DNA from: Rickettsiales bacterium
GTDB taxonomy: Bacteria > Pseudomonadota > Alphaproteobacteria > Rickettsiales > UBA1997
Assembly: GCA_947496905.1 (NCBI GenBank)
Contig: CANMEW010000054.1
Location: 3,387-8,525 of the forward strand
Direction: 5' to 3'
Length of the DNA: 5,139 nt
Part shown: piece by piece, positions 1 through 5,091 of the stretch
How positions within the stretch are numbered: the stretch's first letter is position 1
Layout of the letters: each line of letters begins with the position of its first letter
Notes under the pieces: generated by a model
Database searches by the model: none
What the model was told of the DNA's origin: nothing
Seen by the model: only the letters and a program-made list of their open reading frames with translations
Position numbers and translations under genes: made by a program

Positions 1-1197
1 GCGTGACAAGGTGACTGGTTGAGAAACATTTTTGTAAAGATTTTCGAAGCGGGTGTAAGCATCTTTTGGCTCATCCAGAAAGCGCAGAGCAATCCAGCCG
101 GCGGTCCATTCAGCTTCCCAAAAATCTGCAGATGTTTTTGGTAGATTGTGGGCAGAAATTAGTTTGTAGGCTGCTTGATATTTTTTTTGTTTGAGCATTT
201 CGCGACCGTAGAGTCGGCGCAGACTCCACCATTTTTCGGGTACTTGCGATTTTGTTGGTAGGTCGAGCATTAAGTCGAGCAAGTCATCAATTTTATCCTT
301 CGACTTGTACCACACAATTCTGCGGTAAGAAAGACCCTCATTCGCCCTCAATTTTCTAGGAACAGAGAGGATAATTTTGTCGACATATTTTGGAGAATTT
401 TGGAGATCGATGACTGCAGTAAAAAGTCTTTGATGGTCTTCGTTAACGAAGCTCATGAGGCGCTTGGCATCGTCAATTTTTCCATCCCAAAGAAGGCGAT
501 CAATGCGGTTAATGTGGTCAATTTCGGTGAGTTGGTTTTGGTATTTTTCTAAGAATTTTTTTTCGTCATCGGCGGAGAAATTTTCTCTTACCCAAATGTT
601 AGAAATTAAATTTTTAGCATCCTTTTCTGCGCCGACCTTTTCTTCTTCAGGAAGTTTTGAAATGGATAAAAAATTTATTTTTGACTGCGCTAAATAAATT
701 TTAGATTCAGTGGTGCCAGCGGGATTTGAGTTGAAATATTTTTCACTAATTTGGTAGGGAATGCCATTCGCAATTGCTACCCTCTCAACATTGCGACGCA
801 TTTCATTAGCGTTTGGATAAAATGGATTGTCTGTGGTGAAGCGAGAAATGTCGCTGAAGGAAATGCGCTTTGGATCAATTTTTCCGCTAAATTTATTCCA
901 CAAAATAATGTCAGTTACAGCTTCAGAAAATTCTGATTTTTCTTGTGAAGTTTCTGAATTCTCTTTTTTTCCATCCTTCATTTGAGAAGCTAGGCGCAAA
1001 GCTTCGTCGTAGTTTTTTTCAGCAATTGCAGCGCTAACTTTTTTTAAAATTTCGAAATCTTTTTCGGTAAGATCGCGCCACAATTTGTGAGAAATTGGTT
1101 TTGCATCCTTGGCCTCTGATTCAGAGCTAAAAATAAAAAAAGTTGCAGCAAGCAGCATCAAGCAAACTTTAAATAAAGAGGCGTAGTTTTGTGGCAC
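1..1197 (-). CDS. slt: Soluble lytic murein transglycosylase (Slt-type), N-terminal part, cut by the window edge
   Basis: An open minus-strand frame of 399 codons runs off the left edge with no stop. It encodes the alpha-superhelical (U-shaped) part of a periplasmic lytic transglycosylase, an enzyme family that cleaves the MurNAc-GlcNAc bond of peptidoglycan to form 1,6-anhydroMurNAc ends. The family pattern appears near the cut end: WWSLRR at about residues 323-328, GREML at 331-335, and AEWTAGWIALRFL at 362-374, followed by a segment that in homologues leads towards the SLT catalytic domain. That domain and its glutamate lie outside the window. The N-terminus resembles a Sec signal peptide: one Lys at residue 10, hydrophobic residues 11-23, and a possible cut after Ser-Glu-Ala at 29. 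I chose GTG at 1197 because it gives this complete signal. ATG at 1158 is the alternative and leaves almost no charged n-region. No clear ribosome binding site precedes either start, and an in-frame stop lies at 1210-1212. Residues of about 50-80 are rich in Lys, Glu and Ser. Confidence 0.82.
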   Translation of the reverse strand, partial: MPQNYASLFKVCLMLLAATFFIFSSESEAKDAKPISHKLWRDLTEKDFEILKKVSAAIAEKNYDEALRLASQMKDGKKENSETSQEKSEFSEAVTDIILWNKFSGKIDPKRISFSDISRFTTDNPFYPNANEMRRNVERVAIANGIPYQISEKYFNSNPAGTTESKIYLAQSKINFLSISKLPEEEKVGAEKDAKNLISNIWVRENFSADDEKKFLEKYQNQLTEIDHINRIDRLLWDGKIDDAKRLMSFVNEDHQRLFTAVIDLQNSPKYVDKIILSVPRKLRANEGLSYRRIVWYKSKDKIDDLLDLMLDLPTKSQVPEKWWSLRRLYGREMLKQKKYQAAYKLISAHNLPKTSADFWEAEWTAGWIALRFLDEPKDAYTRFENLYKNVSQPVTLSR

Positions 1198-1320
1198 TGT
1201 GTGGAGGAGTTATTTGTTGTGATTTTCTTGGTGGGATGAGGGCTTTTCGATTTGATTTCTCTGGGCTCGCTTCTTAAGTTTTCGCACAATCTTTTTTCAA
1301 ACATTTTCGCAAATCAACAA

Positions 1321-1644
1321 ATGAATTTCCTGAATAATCTTTGCATAAAATTGTCCTGCCAAAAAGTTGGTGTTGATGAATTTTCTAACCAATATTTCCA
1401 ACATAAAAACGGCAAAAGATTCGTGGTTTACAACGGCATTGCTGAGCCTTCAAAAATTCCCGCCGAATGGCATGGTTGGATGCATTATTCAACCGACATC
1501 ACTCCAATGAAAATCAATACTCACAAATTTTCTTGGCAAAAAATCCACCTACCAAACTTAACTGGAACCAAAGGCGCCTACTCACCAAAAAATTCCTCCG
1601 CAAAAAAAACTAGTTCTGAATACGAACCTTGGAAACCTTGTTAG
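1321..1644 (+). CDS. NDUFA12-family NADH:ubiquinone oxidoreductase accessory subunit (17.2 kDa type)
   Basis: This 107-residue protein belongs to the NDUFA12 (N17.2, B17.2) family, an accessory or assembly component of respiratory complex I in mitochondria and alphaproteobacteria. Family landmarks occur in order: VGVDEFSNQY at 16-25, GKRFVVYNG at 31-39, IPAEWHGWMHY at 46-56, HLPNLTGT at 76-83 and a C-terminal YEPWKP at 101-106. Homologues likewise start with a short leader just before the VGxDExGNxYY-like segment. That supports ATG 1321 over the in-frame TTG at 1252, which would add 23 residues with no family resemblance. No Shine-Dalgarno sequence is evident. The gene is divergent from slt and sits 41 bases ahead of purL, so the two may be co-transcribed. 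There are no nuo genes nearby, which is usual for this accessory gene. The protein should act at the cytoplasmic (matrix-side) arm of complex I; this is inferred from the family. Confidence 0.88.
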   Translation: MNFLNNLCIKLSCQKVGVDEFSNQYFQHKNGKRFVVYNGIAEPSKIPAEWHGWMHYSTDITPMKINTHKFSWQKIHLPNLTGTKGAYSPKNSSAKKTSSEYEPWKPC

Positions 1645-1659
1645 AGACTCTAGTTTCCA
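1630..1659 (+). other. Possible RNA hairpin over the NDUFA12 stop codon
   Basis: The arms TGGAAAC (1630-1636) and GTTTCCA (1653-1659) are perfectly complementary. Inside them TAGAG (1642-1646) and CTCTA (1648-1652) can pair around a single base, leaving CTTGT as a bulge. The structure includes the TAG stop at 1642-1644 and has no T-run after it, so it is not an intrinsic terminator. It could affect mRNA stability or translation between the two genes, or it may be chance. Confidence 0.25.
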
Positions 1660-1685
1660 TCTCCTCATCACCCTACTCACTTCCA

Positions 1686-2825
1686 ATGAAACAAATCGAA
1701 ATCACTCCGCAGCTTGTCAAAGATCACAATTTAACCGAAGAGGAATACCAAAAAGTTTTGGGAATTTTGGGTCGCGTGCCAACAATTACTGAGCTCGGAA
1801 TTTTCTCGGCAATGTGGTCGGAACATTGCTCCTACAAATCAACTAAGAAATGGCTTAAAGCCATGCATACCAAGGCTCCATGGGTCATTTGCGGGCCGGG
1901 AGAAAATGCTGGCGTAATCGACATTGGCGACGGTCAAGCGGTGGTTTTTAAAATGGAAAGTCATAATCATCCTTCATTCATCGAACCCTACCAAGGTGCC
2001 GCCACTGGTGTTGGTGGAATTTTGCGCGACGTCTTCACCATGGGTGCACGTCCAATTGCAAATCTAAACGCACTGCGCTTTGGCGACATTAATCATCCAA
2101 AAACTAAGCAATTGGTGAATGGGGTTGTCTCGGGGATTGGCGGCTACGGCAATTGCGTTGGCGTTCCAACTGTTGGCGGGGAAGTTACTTTCGACAAAAG
2201 CTACAATGGCAACATCATCGTTAACGCCATGACAGTAGGGCTTGCGGACAAGAATAAAATTTTTTACTCCGCCGCCTCAGAAGTTGGTGCGAGCGTAGTT
2301 TACGTAGGATCAAAAACTGGTCGCGACGGCATTAACGGTGCGGTGATGGCATCTGACGAATTCAAGGAAGGTGACGAAGACAAGCGTCCGACAGTGCAGG
2401 TGGGCGATCCATTCGCAGAAAAACTTTTACTCGAGGCCTGCATGGAGTTGATGCAATCCGACTGCATTTTGTCGATTCAAGACATGGGCGCAGCTGGGTT
2501 AACTTCATCTTCTTTCGAAATGTCCGGCAAAGGTGGAACTGGAATTGAGTTGAATTTGGAAAATGTACCACAGCGCGAAACTGGCATGACACCTTACGAA
2601 ATCATGCTTTCCGAAAGTCAGGAAAGAATGCTAATGATTGTGAAGCCGGAAAAAGAAGATTTTGCCAAAAATGTTTTTGAGAAGTGGGGGTTAGATTTTG
2701 CAGTGATTGGTAAGGTGACTAACAGTGGCAGAGTTGTGGTAAAAATGAATGAGGAAATTTACGCCGACATTCCATCTGCACCACTTTCTGAAAGCGCTCC
2801 GGAATACGACCGAGCTTGGGTGTAG
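1686..2825 (+). CDS. purL: Phosphoribosylformylglycinamidine synthase PurL, first half only (split or truncated)
   Basis: This 379-residue protein matches the N-terminal half of small-type PurL, which is usually about 730-750 residues. PurL makes FGAM from FGAR, ATP and ammonia in purine synthesis, with PurQ and PurS as partners. The visible order is an N-terminal linker region, EHCSYK at 46-51, the ESHNHPSFIEPYQGAATG nucleotide/substrate segment at 91-108, GDPFAEKLLLEA at 240-251, QDMGAAGL at 265-272, TPYEIMLSESQERML at 302-316, and a final APEYDRAWV. This covers the first AIRS N-like and AIRS C-like domains. The second pair is missing: TAG comes right at the APEYDRxW boundary, and the following 400 bases show no PurL-like reading. 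The kept half looks fully conserved, with no internal frameshift. ATG 1686 fits the usual family start; an in-frame TTG at 1629 would overlap the upstream gene. There is no clear Shine-Dalgarno sequence and no purS or purQ beside it. Identity is sure; whether it works together with a half encoded elsewhere is unknown. Confidence 0.9.
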   Translation: MKQIEITPQLVKDHNLTEEEYQKVLGILGRVPTITELGIFSAMWSEHCSYKSTKKWLKAMHTKAPWVICGPGENAGVIDIGDGQAVVFKMESHNHPSFIEPYQGAATGVGGILRDVFTMGARPIANLNALRFGDINHPKTKQLVNGVVSGIGGYGNCVGVPTVGGEVTFDKSYNGNIIVNAMTVGLADKNKIFYSAASEVGASVVYVGSKTGRDGINGAVMASDEFKEGDEDKRPTVQVGDPFAEKLLLEACMELMQSDCILSIQDMGAAGLTSSSFEMSGKGGTGIELNLENVPQRETGMTPYEIMLSESQERMLMIVKPEKEDFAKNVFEKWGLDFAVIGKVTNSGRVVVKMNEEIYADIPSAPLSESAPEYDRAWV

Positions 2826-2832
2826 AATTTGC

Positions 2833-2867
2833 TCAAAAATTTACCTCAGTTTGAGGAGTTTTTTTGA
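2833..2867 (+). terminator. Intrinsic terminator candidate directly after the purL stop
   Basis: CCTCA (2844-2848) pairs with TGAGG (2852-2856) around a GTT loop, followed after two bases by seven Ts (2859-2865). An outer TCAAAAA/TTTTTGA pairing (2833-2839 with 2861-2867) gives the A-tract/T-tract layout of a bidirectional terminator. The GC stem is short. It begins 7 bases after the purL stop, so the half-length frame appears to be ended transcriptionally too. Confidence 0.5.
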
Positions 2868-2891
2868 ATTTTGGCCGGGCCGGCCAAAATT
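2867..2891. repeat. Perfect GC-cored palindrome, 12-bp arms around one G
   Basis: AATTTTGGCCGG (2867-2878) and CCGGCCAAAATT (2880-2891) are exact inverted copies around G2879. As RNA or single-stranded DNA this folds to an 11-bp stem with a three-base loop. On the plus strand it is followed by AGAC and five Ts (2895-2899), so it may also serve as a back-up terminator for purL. The GC-only core stands out in AT-rich sequence. Confidence 0.6.
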
Positions 2892-2942
2892 AGACTTTTT
2901 CCTCAATCCACAATTGGTGCGGCTCCGTAAATTTAAATTCGC

Positions 2943-2969
2943 AAAAAATGAACAGAAAATCGCTGTTCA
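2943..2969 (-). terminator. Minus-strand terminator-like hairpin
   Basis: TGAACAG (2949-2955) pairs with CTGTTCA (2963-2969) around a seven-base loop. Read on the minus strand the stem is followed at once by six Ts (2948-2943). It lies in tandem, six bases downstream, of the minus-strand side of the hairpin at 2975-3001. The 7-bp stem is modest. Confidence 0.4.
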
Positions 2970-3007
2970 AAAAATTGAGCCCTAGAGCCGCAAGGGTTCA
3001 ACTTTTT
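2969..3007. terminator. Bidirectional intrinsic terminator candidate
   Basis: TTGAGCCCT (2975-2983) pairs with AGGGTTCAA (2993-3001) with one G-U pair and a nine-base loop. The plus strand then reads C and five Ts (3003-3007). The minus strand has six Ts directly after the stem (2974-2969). The loop bases 2985-2992 (GAGCCGCA) are fully complementary to TGCGGCTC at 2918-2925, so a pseudoknot or an alternative fold is possible. Confidence 0.5.
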
Positions 3008-3126
3008 AATTTTGTCAGAAATCAGCAGAAAAAAATTTTTAAATCGTAAAAGCCTTGGGGCAGTAAGATCGAAAAATTTCAAAAGTTGCAGATTTTGCGC
3101 CTCAAAATTTTATTTTCTTCCAAGAC

Positions 3127-3144
3127 AGGGTTTACGCAAACCCT
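3127..3144. other. Small perfect hairpin
   Basis: AGGGTTT (3127-3133) and AAACCCT (3138-3144) form a perfect 7-bp stem with the loop ACGC. On the plus strand it is followed by six As, not Ts. It lies just beyond the exoD terminator as seen from exoD. Its role is unknown. Confidence 0.4.
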
Positions 3145-3155
3145 AAAAAAGTCAC

Positions 3156-3209
3156 AAAAAAAACCTCGGTCGAAAAATTCAAAATCTGAATCTTCGACCG
3201 AGGTTTTTT
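3156..3209. terminator. Strong bidirectional terminator of the thyX-tatA-exoD operon
   Basis: A 17-bp perfect stem joins 3158-3174 and 3193-3209, with the GC core CCTCGGTCGAA / TTCGACCGAGG. Inside the loop ATTCA (3176-3180) and TGAAT (3186-3190) can pair as well. The minus strand ends in eight Ts (3163-3156) and the plus strand in six Ts, G and five more Ts (3204-3215). It begins 16 bases past the exoD stop and can stop transcription from both sides. Confidence 0.88.
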
Positions 3210-3225
3210 GTTTTTGAGATGTCGG

Positions 3226-3840
3226 TTAGTTCAGAAAAAAATCTTTAATGAAGTGTAGCGCTTCGACACCAAGCAACACGGCGGAAAATGAAATGACGAC
3301 TCCGCTCGTGCCTACGGCAATTCCGAACAGTACAATCAAGCCATCCTTTCCTAGTAATCCGAAGGAAATGATCAAAATTCCGAGTCCGGGAATGAAGTTG
3401 GAGAGTGGTATTGGCAAGAGAATGAAGAAGGAAAAAATGAACGCAAAAATGCCGATTATTCTTTCGGCAATTGGTGAAATCATGAAGAGTAGGCGTGGCT
3501 TAAGGATTTTTTCTACCTTGCCAATGTAGGGTGAAGATTTTTGCACCAGCATTACCAGTACCGATCTTTTTACCGACATGTTGGAAAATCTTTTTGGTAA
3601 TTTTGGCGCGGTGTGGCCAGCGATCATTTGCAGTGAAAAAATCACCAGTGGAATTGAAATGATGCTGGGAAGTGGAGGTGGTAATGGGATGAGAATGGCG
3701 AAAGAAAAAATCATCATTGCTAGGCCGAAGCCAATGGCATCCATCGCTTCTACTAAATCGCGAATGGGAATGCGGTCGGATGAAGAGCTGTTGACGACAT
3801 CTTCAATAACCTGTGTTGTGATGATTTTTCTTTGATCCAT
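3226..3840 (-). CDS. exoD: ExoD-family membrane protein (exopolysaccharide synthesis ExoD)
   Basis: This is a 204-residue integral membrane protein of the ExoD family. The founding member was found through an exopolysaccharide and alkali-sensitivity phenotype in Sinorhizobium; no biochemical activity is established. After a soluble N-terminus (1-34) there are about five hydrophobic segments, at roughly 36-53, 58-74, 126-147, 150-165 and 167-192. Family-typical proline-rich turns appear twice, IPLPPPLPS at 51-59 and LPIPLSNFIPGLGI at 142-155. The sequence QMIAG at 71-75 followed by LP at 81-82 also fits the family. The central loop (76-120) is basic, which suggests it faces the cytoplasm. The ATG overlaps the tatA stop by one base (TAATG), which points to translational coupling; no separate strong ribosome binding site is visible. 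It is the last gene of the thyX-tatA-exoD operon. The family call is firm. Any role in polysaccharide production here is only inferred from the name, since no sugar genes are near. Confidence 0.85.
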   Translation of the reverse strand: MDQRKIITTQVIEDVVNSSSSDRIPIRDLVEAMDAIGFGLAMMIFSFAILIPLPPPLPSIISIPLVIFSLQMIAGHTAPKLPKRFSNMSVKRSVLVMLVQKSSPYIGKVEKILKPRLLFMISPIAERIIGIFAFIFSFFILLPIPLSNFIPGLGILIISFGLLGKDGLIVLFGIAVGTSGVVISFSAVLLGVEALHFIKDFFLN

Positions 3841-4022
3841 TAAGAGGCTTTCTCTTCAGATTTTTCAGCGCTGTCAGATTTTTTTTCCTCGTCCTTCAGA
3901 CCTTTCTTTAAGCCTCTCACGCCTTTGCCAATGTCCTGCATTACTTGAGGTAATTTTCCTGCGCCAAAAAGCACAAAAACAATTACTAAAATTAGCAATA
4001 ATTCGCCGACTCCAATAGACAT
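3840..4022 (-). CDS. tatA: Sec-independent (Tat) protein translocase subunit TatA
   Basis: This 60-residue protein has the TatA plan: one N-terminal transmembrane helix (about 5-19), the FGAGKLP hinge (19-25), an amphipathic helix (about 26-44) and a short, highly charged Lys/Glu/Ser tail (45-60). TatA oligomers form the passage through the inner membrane for folded, often cofactor-bearing proteins carrying twin-arginine signals. The FG-x-x-KLP hinge and short length favour TatA/E over TatB, which usually has a GP hinge and a longer tail. The start is well supported by AGGAG five bases upstream. Its SD shares bases with the TAG stop of thyX, and its own TAA overlaps the exoD ATG, so all three genes should be translated from one message. 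No tatB or tatC is adjacent, unlike the common tatABC cluster, so TatC must be encoded elsewhere if the pathway works. Confidence 0.92.
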   Translation of the reverse strand: MSIGVGELLLILVIVFVLFGAGKLPQVMQDIGKGVRGLKKGLKDEEKKSDSAEKSEEKAS

Positions 4023-4027
4023 ATTTT

Positions 4028-4032
4028 CTCCT
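4028..4032 (-). promoter_or_regulatory. Ribosome binding site of tatA, fused with the thyX stop codon
   Basis: On the minus strand the bases TAGGAG serve as both the thyX stop (TAG, 4033-4031) and the start of a Shine-Dalgarno AGGAG (4032-4028), five bases before the tatA ATG. It is the clearest Shine-Dalgarno site in the window, and it fixes the tatA start. Confidence 0.8.
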
Positions 4033-4969
4033 ATTTAGAAATTAAATTTGTGAGCTCGCCCCATTCCCTGACGCTTAAACCAGAGTTTTCCTGAGTAACT
4101 TTTTCGCCTTTCAGCATTTTTTTAACCACTTCCAAAGCAGGGCCAGAAAGGTTTTTCCCCTCCTTCTGATTTTTCATGAAGGCTTCGTAACAATGTGGAA
4201 CCCATTTTTTTACCATGTCGAGCATTAGTTCGGCGTAAACACGAATTTCGTACTGAGCATGGGAATCGGCGCGTAAATTTAGGAAGTGCAAAAGATTGTG
4301 CAGGTCAATTTTCCAATACCATTGAGTGTAACAATTTAGCGGCAAATTCATGCGAGCAAGCTCGCGAGCCAGACCTTCCTTTTCTTCGTTAGCAATGCCG
4401 CCATTAGCATCTTGATTAATCATCTCTAGGTAGTGCTGGTAAGACTGTGTGGAGTCTTGCTTCAGAATTTCCAACACTCTTTTTTGTTCAGACGAATTTA
4501 AAACTGTAGTTTCGTCACGGCCTTGATGATTAACCTTCGATTGAGCTGACAAATTTTCGCCGCGCGGAATGTAGAACTCATCTTCCATGATTGAGTAGCG
4601 TGCGGAATATTCGTTAACAGAAGCGGTACGATGGCGAATCCATTGGCGTGCCACAAAAATTGGCAGCTTGATGTGAAATTTTATTTCACACATTTCCAGT
4701 GGAGTTGTGTGGCGATGAGCAATTAGGTAATTTATTAACCCCTTGTCGGCATTAACTTTTTTGGTGCCTTGACCGTAAGAAACGCGAGCCGCCTGAACAA
4801 CTGAAGAATCGTTTCCCATGTAGTCAACAACGCGCACAAAGCCGTGATCCAAAACCTCGAAAGGTTGGTAAAGAATTTTTTCAAGTTCCGGTGAAACTGG
4901 TCGGAGAGTTTGATTTGATTGCGCGCGCAGCGAATTAATTTCTTCTAACTGCTCTTTTTTGATGGTCAT
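4031..4969 (-). CDS. thyX: Flavin-dependent thymidylate synthase ThyX
   Basis: This 312-residue enzyme makes dTMP from dUMP with methylene-tetrahydrofolate and FAD/NADPH, replacing the classical ThyA. The diagnostic ThyX motif RHRxxSxNExSxRYS is complete as RHRTASVNEYSARYS at residues 112-126. Other conserved parts are AARVSYGQGTK (60-70), HRHTTPLE (85-92), YTQWYWKIDLHNLLHFLNLRAD (214-235) and HAQYEIRVYAE (237-247), which supplies nucleotide-contacting residues in known structures. The length is at the longer end for the family; an N-terminal extension of about 35 residues and a C-terminal tail account for this. ATG 4969 has no Shine-Dalgarno sequence. The upstream bases are instead one arm of a perfect inverted repeat (4973-4987 with 5018-5032). 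It is the first gene of the operon with tatA (8-base gap) and exoD. No thyA is seen in the window, and the start is likely but not proven. Confidence 0.95.
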   Translation of the reverse strand: MTIKKEQLEEINSLRAQSNQTLRPVSPELEKILYQPFEVLDHGFVRVVDYMGNDSSVVQAARVSYGQGTKKVNADKGLINYLIAHRHTTPLEMCEIKFHIKLPIFVARQWIRHRTASVNEYSARYSIMEDEFYIPRGENLSAQSKVNHQGRDETTVLNSSEQKRVLEILKQDSTQSYQHYLEMINQDANGGIANEEKEGLARELARMNLPLNCYTQWYWKIDLHNLLHFLNLRADSHAQYEIRVYAELMLDMVKKWVPHCYEAFMKNQKEGKNLSGPALEVVKKMLKGEKVTQENSGLSVREWGELTNLISK

Positions 4970-4972
4970 TTT

Positions 4973-5032
4973 ATACCGAATCTGATTGAAAATACCGAAC
5001 TGTTTTTGCCTGAACTAAATCAGATTCGGTAT
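4973..5032. repeat. Perfect 15-bp inverted repeat in the thyX leader
   Basis: ATACCGAATCTGATT (4973-4987) is exactly repeated in inverted form at 5018-5032, with a 30-base centre. The first eight bases, ATACCGAA, occur a third time at 4992-4999 in direct orientation. The left arm ends three bases before the thyX ATG. No T-run follows on either strand, so it is not an intrinsic terminator. It could be an operator, a translation-controlling hairpin, or the terminal repeats of a 60-bp mini-element. Confidence 0.65.
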
Positions 5033-5035
5033 TGG

Positions 5036-5083
5036 GGTTCCCCGCAATGCGGGGCGCCGCTCGTGCGGCGTAAAAGAATTTAA
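5036..5083. repeat. GC-rich double-hairpin repeat, copy 1
   Basis: This 48-bp unit begins GGTTCCCC and holds two adjoining hairpins: CCCCGC/GCGGGG around AAT (5040-5054), and CGCCGC/GCGGCG around TCGT (5055-5070). An AT-rich tail, TAAAAGAATTTAA, completes it. An exact copy follows at 5092-5139. The GC content is far above the surrounding sequence, as for a REP-like palindromic element. Confidence 0.85.
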
Positions 5084-5091
5084 AACAACTT

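Larger units (their letters stand above)
2826..3225. other. Gene-free convergent intergenic region rich in hairpins
   Basis: These 400 bases lie between the ends of purL (plus) and exoD (minus). No reading frame in them gives a recognisable protein, and I see no remnant of the second half of PurL. The region instead holds a series of inverted repeats, at 2833-2867, 2867-2891, 2949-2969, 2975-3001, 3127-3144 and 3158-3209. Several are next to T-runs on one or both strands. The stretch 3008-3126 is AT-rich and shows no feature I can name. A small RNA gene could lie here, but I recognise no known RNA family. Confidence 0.6.

Noticed and set aside
455..936. Two short plus-strand frames (455-697 and 751-936)
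   Set aside because: They are antisense to the continuous slt reading frame, which carries the family motifs and a signal peptide.
1252..1320. N-terminal extension of the NDUFA12-family protein from TTG 1252
   Set aside because: The extra 23 residues match nothing in the family. ATG 1321 gives the expected N-terminus.
2362..2592. Minus-strand frame of 76 codons inside purL
   Set aside because: It is fully antisense to conserved PurL motifs and has no recognisable domain.
2749..2985. 78-codon plus-strand frame across the purL end
   Set aside because: It overlaps purL in another frame, runs through the terminator and palindrome, and its translation shows no PurL second-half or other family motif.
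2990..3007. tRNA or tmRNA T-loop look-alike (GGGTTCAAC)
   Set aside because: The flanking bases cannot form the 5-bp T stem, and no acceptor or anticodon arm is present. The bases are better explained as the 3' arm of the 2975-3001 hairpin.
3248..3529. Plus-strand frame of 93 codons opposite exoD (and a second one at 3578-3835)
   Set aside because: Both are antisense to the well-supported ExoD membrane protein. Their Met/Lys/Ile-rich translations look like reverse readings of hydrophobic codons.
4970..4975. TATAAA as a -10 box for thyX
   Set aside because: It abuts the ATG, which would imply a start site inside the coding region, and there is no convincing -35 box at 17 bases.
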